From Kitasatospora aureofaciens (GTDB taxonomy: Bacteria; Actinomycetota; Actinomycetes; Streptomycetales; Streptomycetaceae), in NCBI GenBank assembly GCA_000720845.1, contig JODU01000025.1, positions 25,195 to 89,194 of the forward strand: 64,000 nucleotides of DNA. The letters run 5' to 3'. Below are positions 19,303 through 27,186 of this stretch, piece after piece (the stretch's first letter is position 1; each line of letters opens with the position of its first letter). Under the pieces are notes generated by a model. The model ran no database searches, was not told where the DNA came from, and was given only the letters and a program-made list of their open reading frames with translations. The translations under genes and the position numbers were made by a program.

Positions 19303-20682
19303 TCACCCGGCAGGCAGGCTGACCACAAACCGTGCCCCGGGGGTGTGGTCGGGGTCGTACGTCATCTCGCCTCCGGCGGAGCGGGCCAGGCGTCGCGCCA
19401 GCGGCAGTCCCAGGCCCGCTCCGCTGTGTCCGTCGCCGGGATCCGCGCGTCGGCCGGGCTCGAAGAGCTGTCCGGCGAACGGGGGCGGTACGCCGGGGCC
19501 GTCGTCGATGACCTCGATGCGTACGCCGTCGGGTGCGCGGTAGGCGTGGACGGTGATCTTGGATCGGGCGTATCGGCTGGCGTTGGTCAGGAGCGGGCTG
19601 ATGATGCGTTCGAGGAGGGCGGGTGGGACTCCGGCCTCCAGGGGCGGGCCGTCGGCGGTGACCGTCAAGTGGGATGGTGCGTCGAGGACTTCGGTGAGGC
19701 GTCGCAGCGTGGGGAGGATCTCGGCGGTGCCGGGAGCGGTGGGTGCGCCGCCGCGGGCGTCGTCGAGGAGGGTGTCGCAGATGGTGCGCATGGACTGGGC
19801 GGCTTCCGCGATGACCTTGTGGGTGGCGTGGGTCTGGTCGGCGGTGCGGGGGCGGGTCTGCCACCAGTCGAGTTCGGCGATGATTCGGCTCAGGGGTGTG
19901 CGCAGCTCGTGCGAGAGTTCCCCGGTGAGCTGCCGCTCGTGGCGCAGGAGGGTGCGGATGCGGTCCAGTATGGCGTCCAGTGATGTACCGAGGCGCGTGA
20001 GTTCGGACGGGTGCCGCGTATGGCCGAAGCGTTCTTCGGAGGCGACGGCGCTCCACTGGGTGGCCTGGTCGGTCATCGTGCGGACCGGGCGCAGTGCGCG
20101 GCCTACCGCCAGCCGGGTCAGGGCGTAGGTGCAGGCGAGCATCACGGCGTCCAGGGCGAGTGAGCCCATGAGCAGGGTGTCGGCCGAACTCCGGTACGGG
20201 GAGAGGCCGAGGGCGGTGACCACCGTGGCCTCGCTGTTGTCTCCGGACACCGGTTGCGAGCACAGCCGGAGAGGGCCGTCGACGCCGGCGGTGACGCACC
20301 GCCGCCCGCCGTGCCCGGCGAGGGCGTCGGCGACGCGGGTGAGGGGCCCGGCGTTCGGGGGCTCTTCCAGCAGGCGTCCGTCGGCGTAGATCCACACGTT
20401 GGTGTCGAGGAGGGCGTCGTTGGAGGTTTCCAGGACTCGTACGGTCGTGCCGGTGGTGTCGATGGTCGTCGCGACGGCGGCGGCTCGGGTGCGCAGTTCG
20501 TCGTCCGCCTGGTGCTGGAGGCGGTGTTGGGCGACGGCGTTGAAGGCGACGGTGAGGATCAGTATCAGCAGCGCTGCCGTGGTGAGGGCCACGAGGGAGA
20601 GCCGGCCGCGCAGCGTGCGGGGGGCCAGACGGTGGAGGAAGGCGGTCAGGGCGGGCCGCGGCCGGTGGCGGGTGCCGCTCAT
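19303..20682 (-). CDS. Two-component sensor histidine kinase (HisKA/HATPase)
   Basis: 459 residues. Membrane helices at about 29-50 and 168-192 flank an extracellular loop of about 115 residues, followed by HAMP and a HisKA domain with phospho-acceptor H258 (GELSHELRTPL). The ATP-binding domain has its N box near LLTNASRYA, then IDDGPGVP and GAGLGLPLARRLA. ATG 20682 overlaps the stop of the response-regulator gene (ATGA), so the pair is translationally coupled. It lies directly downstream of the DedA-PAP2-PAP2 operon on the same strand, with gene overlaps throughout, so it may be co-transcribed with those envelope genes. The signal is unknown. Confidence 0.9.
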   Translation of the reverse strand: MSGTRHRPRPALTAFLHRLAPRTLRGRLSLVALTTAALLILILTVAFNAVAQHRLQHQADDELRTRAAAVATTIDTTGTTVRVLETSNDALLDTNVWIYADGRLLEEPPNAGPLTRVADALAGHGGRRCVTAGVDGPLRLCSQPVSGDNSEATVVTALGLSPYRSSADTLLMGSLALDAVMLACTYALTRLAVGRALRPVRTMTDQATQWSAVASEERFGHTRHPSELTRLGTSLDAILDRIRTLLRHERQLTGELSHELRTPLSRIIAELDWWQTRPRTADQTHATHKVIAEAAQSMRTICDTLLDDARGGAPTAPGTAEILPTLRRLTEVLDAPSHLTVTADGPPLEAGVPPALLERIISPLLTNASRYARSKITVHAYRAPDGVRIEVIDDGPGVPPPFAGQLFEPGRRADPGDGHSGAGLGLPLARRLARSAGGEMTYDPDHTPGARFVVSLPAG

Positions 20683-21341
20683 GACAGCCGGTGGCCGATC
20701 CCGCGTGCCGTGCCGATGGTCCGGTCGCTGCCTGCTGCGCGCAGCTTGCGGCGCAGGCGGGTCAGATACTGGTCGAGGGTGTTTTCGTGGACCTGGGCGC
20801 CCTCGGGCCAGGCTGCCCGGACCAGCTCGCGGCGGCGCACGATGTTGCCGGAAGCCGCCATGAGCGCTGCCAGGAGACGGAACTCGGTCGGTGTCAGGTC
20901 GACTCGGGTGCCTCGGACGCTGACCACGTGCCGGACGGCGTCCAGTGCCAAGTCTCCCGCTGTGGCGGAAGGCGGGGGTGCGGCGCGTTTGAGGGCTGCC
21001 CGCAGGCGGGCCGCGAGTTCGGTGAGGTGGAACGGCTTGGGCAGGTAGTCGTCGCCTCCGGCCGAGAACCCGGACAGCCGGTCGTTCAGCCGGTGGTGGG
21101 CGGTCAGGAAGATGACGGGGGAGAGGAAACCGTTCGCCCGCATGGCCTGGCACACGTCCCGTCCGTCGGCGTCGGGCAGCCCGACGTCGAGCACGGCGGC
21201 CGAGATGCCGGGGGTGGCCAGTCGAAGGGCGGTGGCGCCGTCCGGTGCGGGGACGGTGTCGAAGTCCTCGTCGCGCAGTCCGCGCATCAGCACGTCACGC
21301 AGGGCGTGATCGTCCTCGACGACCAGGATCGTCTGGCGCAT
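20679..21341 (-). CDS. OmpR/PhoB-family response regulator
   Basis: 220 residues. The receiver domain (1-115) has acidic residues E9-D11, phospho-acceptor D52 (AVLDVGLPD) and K102 (LPKPF). The winged-helix DNA-binding domain covers about 128-220 (VDLTPTEFRLLAALM, TLDQYLTRLRRKLRA, GIGHRL). Its stop overlaps the kinase start, and its first 47 bases overlap the 3' end of the upstream PAP2 gene. That arrangement implies read-through from the DedA operon. Its target is not evident; the dyads upstream of DedA match BlaI sites rather than OmpR-type direct repeats. Confidence 0.9.
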   Translation of the reverse strand: MRQTILVVEDDHALRDVLMRGLRDEDFDTVPAPDGATALRLATPGISAAVLDVGLPDADGRDVCQAMRANGFLSPVIFLTAHHRLNDRLSGFSAGGDDYLPKPFHLTELAARLRAALKRAAPPPSATAGDLALDAVRHVVSVRGTRVDLTPTEFRLLAALMAASGNIVRRRELVRAAWPEGAQVHENTLDQYLTRLRRKLRAAGSDRTIGTARGIGHRLS

Positions 21342-22113
21342 GGCCCTCCCTCTGCCCTCGTGCCACGTCCGTCTGTTCCGGTGCCGTGTGCGTTCGGCCC
21401 CCTGCTGTGCTGCCCGTCGGTTCTGCCGTCCCGCGCGCCGAGTCCGTGTCCGTGTCCGTCGTCCCGGGGGTCCATCGGTCGGGCAGCCAGTGGGCCACGG
21501 TCCACAGGCACAGGCCGAGCCACCCGAGGGCGAACAGCCAGCCGCCGACGACGTCGGTGAACCAGTGCACTCCGAGGTAGACGCGGGTCAGGCCGACCGA
21601 CGCGCCCCAGCCGCCGATGACCAGGGTGAGCGGGGTCGTGCCGCGCGGGCCGCGCACGCGGACAGCGATGATCAGCAAACCCGCGGTGAGGGCCGCCGTG
21701 GTGGTGTGACCGGACGGGAACGACCATCCCGAGGCATGCGTCGCCCAGTCCGTCATGGGTGGTCGCGGCCGGGCGACGAGTGCCATCACCGCGTACCGCA
21801 GCGCCTGGCCCGCCCCGAGGCAGCCCAGACAGAGCGCGATGGCGAGCGCGCGCTGCCGTGGGGTGCGCCCAGCGATGAGCGCGGCCAGTACCGCCAGCGC
21901 GTACGGGACGAGACCGGTCCCGGTGTCGGTCAGCCCGCGGGCGAACGCCACCGCCACGTCGGGCCGGTGGCCGACGGACCACGCGAGGATGTCGGCGTCC
22001 GCGAACAGCGCCATGCCGTCGTGGCCCACCACGGCCATGGTCAGCACGCCGAACGCCGTCCACGCGCCGAGCCCGCAACTGCCGGCCAGTTCGGCGACAT
22101 CGCCGCGCTTCAC
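21295..22113 (-). CDS. PAP2 superfamily membrane phosphatase (first)
   Basis: 272 residues from GTG 22113, which overlaps the stop of the next PAP2 gene (GTGA). It has several membrane helices and the three PAP2 signatures: an RP-containing first motif (ALVARPRPPM), SFPSGH, and TRVYLGVHWFTD. The family dephosphorylates lipid phosphates such as undecaprenyl pyrophosphate or phosphatidic acid on the outer face of the membrane. The 3' end overlaps the response-regulator start by 47 bases. A long Asp/Thr-rich tail follows the last helix. The longer reading frame extending to 22560 is antisense-like and rejected as the start. Confidence 0.85.
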   Translation of the reverse strand: MKRGDVAELAGSCGLGAWTAFGVLTMAVVGHDGMALFADADILAWSVGHRPDVAVAFARGLTDTGTGLVPYALAVLAALIAGRTPRQRALAIALCLGCLGAGQALRYAVMALVARPRPPMTDWATHASGWSFPSGHTTTAALTAGLLIIAVRVRGPRGTTPLTLVIGGWGASVGLTRVYLGVHWFTDVVGGWLFALGWLGLCLWTVAHWLPDRWTPGTTDTDTDSARGTAEPTGSTAGGRTHTAPEQTDVARGQREGHAPDDPGRRGRSRPA

Positions 22114-22715
22114 GACACCCCCAGCAAAGGACGCAGACGGGTGGCCGAGAGCCGTAGGGCTGCGGCCTCCGCACGCCTGCGCAGCGCCGACATGACGAGC
22201 AGGGCGGCCACGGCGCCCACCACGACCCCTGCCAGCACGTCGTGGGGGTAGTGCGCGCCCACCCAGACGCGCGAGACGGCCATCGCGCAGGCGGCTACCA
22301 CGGCGAGAGCGCCGAGTCGGCGGGAGACGAACAGCAGGGCGACGGCCGCCGCGGCGGCGATGGCCGCGTGGTTGCTGGGGAAGGACCAGTCGCCGGGCGC
22401 CGGACAGGCCTCCAGCGTGGTCACCCGCAGGCTCTGGCAGGGGCGGTCCTCGCGCACCAGCAGCTTCAGCACCGCGTCCACTCCGAAGGCCACGACCACG
22501 ACGAACGGCACGGCGAGCGCCGTCACCGACGCGGTGGCGCCCACACGCCGGGCGTACCACCAGCCGACGGCCATGAGCACCGCGAACAGGACCAGCCCGT
22601 ACGTCGACCAGGCCGACACCGTGTCGTCCAGCCAGGCGGGGGAGTGCCGAGCGAGGTTCACGACGTCGGTGTAGACCGAGCCGTCGACCGACGAGCCGTC
22701 AAGGGCGATGATCAT
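22110..22715 (-). CDS. PAP2 superfamily membrane phosphatase (second)
   Basis: 201 residues. ATG 22715 is preceded by a strong AAGGAGG ribosome site and overlaps the DedA stop (ATGA). It contains KLLVREDRPC (first motif), DWSFPSNHAA (second motif with Asn in place of the usual Gly before the catalytic His) and SRVWVGAHYPHD (third). Five or six helices are predicted. This PSNH variant is common among small actinobacterial PAP2 proteins. With DedA it suggests work on lipid carrier phosphates at the outer leaflet. A decayed homologue lies at 46077-46523. Confidence 0.87.
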   Translation of the reverse strand: MIIALDGSSVDGSVYTDVVNLARHSPAWLDDTVSAWSTYGLVLFAVLMAVGWWYARRVGATASVTALAVPFVVVVAFGVDAVLKLLVREDRPCQSLRVTTLEACPAPGDWSFPSNHAAIAAAAAVALLFVSRRLGALAVVAACAMAVSRVWVGAHYPHDVLAGVVVGAVAALLVMSALRRRAEAAALRLSATRLRPLLGVS

Positions 22716-23380
22716 CCGCGCGCCTCCTTCGTCTTCGCGTCCCGGCGCGAGCGGTACACCTCGGAGGCGACCGGAATCAGCGACAGGGCCACGATCACCG
22801 CGACGATCGGCAGCAGGTAGCGGTCCACGTTCGGCACGGAGGAGCCCAACCCGTAGCCCGCCAGGGTGAGACCCAGGCTCCACACCAGCCCGCCGGTCAC
22901 CTGCCAGACGGTGAACGTCCGCACCGGCACCCGCAGGGCGCCCGCCATCGGGTTCAGGACCGTGCGCACCACCGGAACGAAGCGGGCCAGGACGATCGCC
23001 TTCGCGTACCCGTAGCGTTCCAGCAGCTCTTCCGCGCGTCTCGCCCCCTGGTGCAGACGGGCCGAGCGGCTTCGGGCGAGCAGGGTGCCGCCCGCTCGCC
23101 GGCCCAGGAGGTAGCCGCACTGTGAGCCGGCCAGCGCTCCCACCGCCGCAGCGACCAGGAGCGGGGCGAGTGACAGCGTCAGGCCGCTCCCGGCGGTGCC
23201 GGTGCACAGCAGACCGGCCGTGAACAGCAGGGAATCGCCGGGGAGGAAGAAGCCGATCAGCAGTCCGGTCTCGGCGAACAGCACGACGCCCACGCCCAGC
23301 ACGCCGAAGGCGGACAGCAGCGACCGCGCGTCGAGCACATTGACGGCGAGCTGCGACGATAGGTGTATGGCTGTGGTCAT
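22712..23380 (-). CDS. DedA family membrane protein
   Basis: 222 residues from ATG 23380, with AAGGGG upstream. It has the DedA/SNARE-associated layout: FFLPGDSLLFTAGLL near the N-terminus, GYLLGRRAGG, and the signature VLARFVPVVRTVLNPMAGA. Re-entrant and transmembrane helices fill the rest, with a basic tail. DedA proteins translocate undecaprenyl phosphate or phospholipid across the membrane, as shown for other family members. It is the first gene of a five-gene overlapping run (DedA, PAP2, PAP2, regulator, kinase). It is transcribed away from BlaI/M56 over a shared operator. An 80%-like paralogue sits at 46520-47203 (estimate by eye). Confidence 0.9.
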   Translation of the reverse strand: MTTAIHLSSQLAVNVLDARSLLSAFGVLGVGVVLFAETGLLIGFFLPGDSLLFTAGLLCTGTAGSGLTLSLAPLLVAAAVGALAGSQCGYLLGRRAGGTLLARSRSARLHQGARRAEELLERYGYAKAIVLARFVPVVRTVLNPMAGALRVPVRTFTVWQVTGGLVWSLGLTLAGYGLGSSVPNVDRYLLPIVAVIVALSLIPVASEVYRSRRDAKTKEARG

Positions 23381-23456
23381 CGTCGGGGGCCCCTTCATCG
23401 TTCTTCCGGACTGTCGGATGCGGCGGAACGGTGGCGTGGCGGCATCCGGCGACTGA

Positions 23457-23491
23457 CTACAATCCTGTAGACGGTCTACTGAACTGTAGAC
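23457..23491. promoter_or_regulatory. BlaI-type double operator between DedA and blaI
   Basis: Two dyads stand side by side: CTACAATCCTGTAG (23457-23470) and GTCTACTGAACTGTAGAC (23474-23491). A third, centred dyad GTAGAC-G-GTCTAC joins them. TACA/TGTA half-sites are the hallmark of BlaI/MecI/CopY operators. The element sits 25 bases upstream of the blaI start and 77 bases upstream of DedA, so it can repress both. The same arrangement recurs at 47262-47296. Confidence 0.8.
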
Positions 23492-23515
23492 GATGGCGGA
23501 GTGAGGAACGTTCCC

Positions 23516-23905
23516 ATGACCGAAGCGAGGGACAAGACGGACGCGAGGGACGAGAGGCGGCCGGCCGGTGAGCTCGAAGCCGCCGTCATGGCCGCGCTGT
23601 GGGCCGCCGGGGCCCCCCTCACGCCCGGACGGGTGCAGACCGAACTCGGCTCCGGCCTGGCCCGGACCACGGTGGCGACCATACTGACCCGCCTGCACGA
23701 GAAGGGCGTCGTCGACCGGGAACGGCAGGGCCGCGGCTACGCCTACTTCCCCGTCCAGGACGCGCCCGGCCTGACCGCCCGGCGCATGCACACCGAACTC
23801 GACCGGGACACCGATCGGGAGACGGTCCTGGCCCGCTTCGTGGCCCAGCTCGGCCCCGGCGACGAGCAGCACCTGCGCCGGCTCCTGGAGGGTGACGAGC
23901 GATGA
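23516..23905 (+). CDS. BlaI/MecI/CopY-family transcriptional repressor
   Basis: 129 residues from ATG 23516 (GAGG nine bases upstream); an earlier GTG at 23501 has no ribosome site. The winged helix occupies about 20-80 (ELEAAVMAALWAAGAPL, RTTVATILTRLHEKGVV, GRGYAYFPV). A C-terminal dimerisation segment follows. BlaI proteins bind TACA-N-TGTA dyads as dimers and are inactivated by proteolysis after an M56 protease is triggered. The stop overlaps the start of such a protease gene. Autoregulation and repression of the divergent DedA-PAP2 operon are the natural inference. Confidence 0.92.
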   Translation: MTEARDKTDARDERRPAGELEAAVMAALWAAGAPLTPGRVQTELGSGLARTTVATILTRLHEKGVVDRERQGRGYAYFPVQDAPGLTARRMHTELDRDTDRETVLARFVAQLGPGDEQHLRRLLEGDER

Positions 23906-24831
23906 CCGCTCTGCTGCTCCTCCCGCTGGTCCTGCCTTTCCTCGCGCCGGCACTGGCCCGCCGGGCCCTCGACCGCCTGGCCCCCGCCACCGCCCTGTGG
24001 GTCCTCACCGCCACAGCCCTGGCCCTGGCGGGAGCCTGCGTCGCCGCCCTCGGGGCGCTGGTCCTGACCGGACTGCTCAAACTCCCCGCCTTCGCCGCCC
24101 TCGGCGAACTCGCCCACCCCCTGCGGACCCCCTCGGACTACTTCGTCCTCCCCGCCGCCATGGCGGCCACCGGGGTGCTCACCCTCAGCGTCTGGACCCT
24201 CGCCCGCTCGGCCCTCCGGCAGACCCGAGCCTTTCAAACCGCCCGCACTCAGGCCGACCGCCGCCCCGCCGCCGGCGACCTGTGCGTGATCGAATCGCCC
24301 GATCCGGACGCCTACGCTCTGCCCGGCCGACCCCACCGCATCGTCGTCACCACCGCCATGCTGCGCACGCTGGAACCTGCCGAGCGTGAGGCCCTCTTCG
24401 CCCATGAACGCGCCCACAACCGGGCCGGGCACCACTACTTCCTGGCCGCCGCTGAACTCGCCGCCCACTGCCACCCCGCCCTGCGCACCACCCGCGCCAC
24501 CATCCGGCTGGCCGCCGAGCGGGCTGCCGACGAGGCCGCTGCCGAGGTCACCGGAGACCGGCGCCTGATCGCCACGGCCATCGCCCGCGCCGCCCTCGCC
24601 ACAAACGCCTCCCCCTCAACCCGACCGGACTTCGCCCCCGGGGCGACAACCGGACCGGTGCCGCAACGCGTCGCAGCGCTTCTCGCACCCGCCCGGACGC
24701 GCCCGCGCACCACACGCCGTACCGCGTTCCTTCTCGTGGCCTGCACAGTCCTGTCCGTCGCCGCAGGAGCGGCAGGCGTCGCGGACTTCCACCACGAGGT
24801 CGAGGTCGCCCAGGGCGAGGAGGCTCCCTGA
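23902..24831 (+). CDS. M56 (BlaR1-like) membrane zinc metalloprotease without sensor domain
   Basis: 309 residues. It has N-terminal helices (about 1-20, 34-60, 86-105), a cytoplasmic zinc-protease domain with H168-E169-R-A-H172 in AHERAHNRAGHH, downstream E in AAERAADEAAAE, and a last helix near 283-300. Unlike BlaR1 of staphylococci it stops there, with no penicillin-binding sensor domain outside the membrane. That is typical of actinobacterial BlaI partners. It is expected to inactivate BlaI by direct or indirect cleavage, in response to an unknown membrane signal. It overlaps blaI by four bases. Confidence 0.9.
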   Translation: MTALLLLPLVLPFLAPALARRALDRLAPATALWVLTATALALAGACVAALGALVLTGLLKLPAFAALGELAHPLRTPSDYFVLPAAMAATGVLTLSVWTLARSALRQTRAFQTARTQADRRPAAGDLCVIESPDPDAYALPGRPHRIVVTTAMLRTLEPAEREALFAHERAHNRAGHHYFLAAAELAAHCHPALRTTRATIRLAAERAADEAAAEVTGDRRLIATAIARAALATNASPSTRPDFAPGATTGPVPQRVAALLAPARTRPRTTRRTAFLLVACTVLSVAAGAAGVADFHHEVEVAQGEEAP

Positions 24832-24884
24832 CCGGTTCGGCCCCGGCGGCCCACCGCCCGATGCGCAACCGGCCCGCCGCCCGA

Positions 24885-25199
24885 TCATTCACAGGCGAGG
24901 ACCGGCTCCAGCAGCCGGAGCAGGCCGCCGGTTGCGTCGGCGGCACCCAGCGTGGTGAGGGCGCCAAGCGCCGGAACGGGCATCGTCAGCGGCCACAGGC
25001 ACGGGGACGGGGCGGCCTGGAGGGCGGCGATACGGCGGCAGACCGCGCGGTCGGTGAAGAAGCCGAGTCCGTGCGGGCTGCTCCGCGCCGGACGGCGTGA
25101 CGAGCGGCTCCCTGGGGCCCTTGTGACCCGCGGGTACTGGCCGACGCCGCGCCGGACGGCGAGAGCCTGGTAGAGCCGGGCCCGGTGCGCCGCAGGCAC
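24885..25199 (-). other. Possible coding remnant, unrecognised
   Basis: Between the M56 gene and the ABC transporter gene (about 560 bases) the only frame with strong G/C third positions is on the minus strand. It runs from GTG 25199 (VPAAHRARLYQALAVRRG) to a stop at 24885, with FFTDRAVCRRIAALQAAP in the middle. No family is recognisable and no ribosome site is obvious. It may be the tail of a lost gene. The rest of the interval holds the dyad at 25262 and the ABC promoter. Confidence 0.25.
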
Positions 25200-25261
25200 T
25201 GGGGAGGGTGCCTGCTGACGGCCGTGGGACTGACGGACACGAAAGGCGGCGCGGGTGGTCA

Positions 25262-25281
25262 CGTAGTACGGCGGTACTACG
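25262..25281. promoter_or_regulatory. Perfect dyad upstream of the ABC/NarL operon
   Basis: CGTAGTAC and GTACTACG are perfect inverted halves separated by four bases (GGCG). The element lies 112 bases before the ATP-binding-protein gene whose operon ends in a NarL-type two-component system. LuxR-type regulators commonly bind dyads of this size, so the operon's own regulator is the first candidate. Confidence 0.55.
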
Positions 25282-25393
25282 CGCCCATCGCAGTTCAGCC
25301 TCCCGGTACCACTCGATTCGGGTGATTCGGCACTTAGCGTTGCGGGTGAGGCGTCGGAGGTGAGGACGCCGGAGCCCGACAGGGAGAACGCGA

Positions 25394-26332
25394 ATGATCG
25401 ACGCACGGCGGTTGACCAAGAGGTACGGCGAGAAGACGGCCGTCGACGGGCTGGACTTCGTGGTGAAGCCCGGCACGGTGACCGGCTTCCTGGGGCCCAA
25501 CGGTGCGGGCAAGTCCACGACCATGCGCATGATCGTCGGCCTCGACGCCCCGACGAGCGGTTCGGTGACCGTGAACGGCCACCCCTACGCCCGCCACCGG
25601 GCGCCGCTCCAGGAGGTCGGCGCCCTGCTGGAGGCGAAGTCGATCCATCCGGGCCGCTCGGCGTACAACCACCTCAAAGCGCTCGCGCTCACCCACGGCA
25701 TTCCCGGCAGCCGGGTCGACGAGGTGATCGGCCTCGCCGGTCTCGACAACGTGGCGAAGAAGCGGGCCGGCGCCTTCTCCCTCGGGATGGGCCAGCGGCT
25801 GGGCATCGCGGCCGCGCTCCTGGGCGATCCGCAGACGGTGATGCTCGATGAGCCGGTCAACGGGCTGGACCCGGAAGGGGTGCTCTGGATCCGCAACCTC
25901 CTGAAAGGGCTCGCCGATCAGGGCCGGACGGTGTTCGTGTCCTCCCATCTGATGAGCGAGATGGCCCTGGTGGCGGACCACCTGATCATCGTGGGGCGCG
26001 GGCGGCTGCTGGCCGACACGACCGTGGCGGACCTGATCCGCGAGGCCGGCGGGGACACGGTGAAGGTCGTCACCCAGGATCCGGCCCGGCTGCGAGACGT
26101 ACTCGCCGGGCCGGACGTCGATGTCACCGGCCGGATCGGTTCCGAGGAGCTGCAGGTGACTGGGCTGACCGCCCGCGAGATCGGGCTGAGGGCCGCCGAA
26201 CACGGCATCGCGCTGTTCGGACTGAGCGCGCGAAGCGTGTCGCTGGAGGAGGCGTTCATGGATCTGACCAGGGATGCCGTGGAGTACCACGGCTCCACGA
26301 CTGCGATCGAGACGCTTGGGAGGCCCGCATGA
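25394..26332 (+). CDS. ABC transporter ATP-binding protein (drug-export type)
   Basis: 312 residues behind an AGGGAG ribosome site. Walker A GPNGAGKST at 34-42, signature FSLGMGQRLG at 128-137, Walker B VMLDEP at 149-154, and an H-loop in FVSSHLMSE. The C-terminal 80 residues form the extension seen in DrrA/CcmA-type exporters. It is first of four overlapping genes (ATPase, permease, kinase, regulator). Such units typically export antibiotics or lipids and are induced by their own two-component system. Confidence 0.93.
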   Translation: MIDARRLTKRYGEKTAVDGLDFVVKPGTVTGFLGPNGAGKSTTMRMIVGLDAPTSGSVTVNGHPYARHRAPLQEVGALLEAKSIHPGRSAYNHLKALALTHGIPGSRVDEVIGLAGLDNVAKKRAGAFSLGMGQRLGIAAALLGDPQTVMLDEPVNGLDPEGVLWIRNLLKGLADQGRTVFVSSHLMSEMALVADHLIIVGRGRLLADTTVADLIREAGGDTVKVVTQDPARLRDVLAGPDVDVTGRIGSEELQVTGLTAREIGLRAAEHGIALFGLSARSVSLEEAFMDLTRDAVEYHGSTTAIETLGRPA

Positions 26333-27168
26333 GCACCCTCACCGCAACCGCAGAGGAACCCAGGACCACTCCCGCTGGCCCCGCCTACCGGGTGACGGGA
26401 CGGCGAGTGCTCGCCTCCGAGTGGGCCAAGCTGTGGTCCCTGCGCTCGACCTGGATCACCTTGGGCCTCGGCCTGCTGTTCCTGGTGGCCTTCGGCCTGA
26501 TCTCCGCGAGTCGCTACAAGTCGGGGATCGACTCCGGTCACATGGACCGGGACTTCGCCGATTCGACGGCCGTCAGCTTGTCGCTCTTCGGTACGAACTT
26601 CGCCCAACTGGCCTTGGGCGTGCTCGGCGTGCTGGTCACGGCGGGCGAGTACTCGACCGGCATGATCCGTTCCACGCTTGCGGCGGTGCCCCGCCGGCTG
26701 CCCGTGCTGTGGTCCAAGGCGGCTGTGTTCGGGCTGGTCGCCCTGGTCGTGGGGATGGTGGGTGGGTTCGTCGCCTTTCTGTTCGGCAGTGGAATCGTCT
26801 TGGGCACTCCCGCGGCGATGAGCCTTTCGGACGCTGGTGTATTGCGGAGTCTGCTGGGCGCGGGGCTCTACCTCGGCCTGGTCGGGGTGATCGGCGCCGC
26901 CCTGGGCGCGCTGCTGCGGTCGGTGGCCGGAGGGATCTCGGTGTTGGTCGCCGTCCTGATGCTGGTCCCGGGGCTGATCTCCCTGCTGCCGAGCTCCTGG
27001 CAGGACGACATCAGCCCCTACCTGCCGTCCAACGCGGGTGAGTCGGTGTTCGCGCTGACCCACGACTCGACGTCACTGTCGCCGGGCGCCGGGCTGCTGG
27101 TCTTCCTTTGCTGGACGGCGCTTGCGTTGGGCGGCGCGGCGTACCGGCTCGCGCGCACCGACGTCTGA
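26329..27168 (+). CDS. ABC transporter permease (ABC-2 type)
   Basis: 279 residues. The start overlaps the ATPase stop by four bases. Six membrane helices are predicted (about 45-65, 90-110, 125-150, 175-200, 205-230, 252-272), with a cytoplasmic N-terminus containing the SEWAKLWSLRSTWIT motif typical of ABC-2 permeases next to DrrA-like ATPases. It would form the membrane half of the exporter as a homodimer. Substrate unknown. Confidence 0.9.
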   Translation: MSTLTATAEEPRTTPAGPAYRVTGRRVLASEWAKLWSLRSTWITLGLGLLFLVAFGLISASRYKSGIDSGHMDRDFADSTAVSLSLFGTNFAQLALGVLGVLVTAGEYSTGMIRSTLAAVPRRLPVLWSKAAVFGLVALVVGMVGGFVAFLFGSGIVLGTPAAMSLSDAGVLRSLLGAGLYLGLVGVIGAALGALLRSVAGGISVLVAVLMLVPGLISLLPSSWQDDISPYLPSNAGESVFALTHDSTSLSPGAGLLVFLCWTALALGGAAYRLARTDV

Positions 27169-27186
27169 CGCCCGCACCATGGACAG

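Noticed and set aside
21295..22560. Extended 421-residue start for the first PAP2 gene
   Set aside because: The first 149 residues are out-of-frame DNA of the second PAP2 gene; GTG 22113 overlaps that gene's stop in the GTGA style used across the operon.
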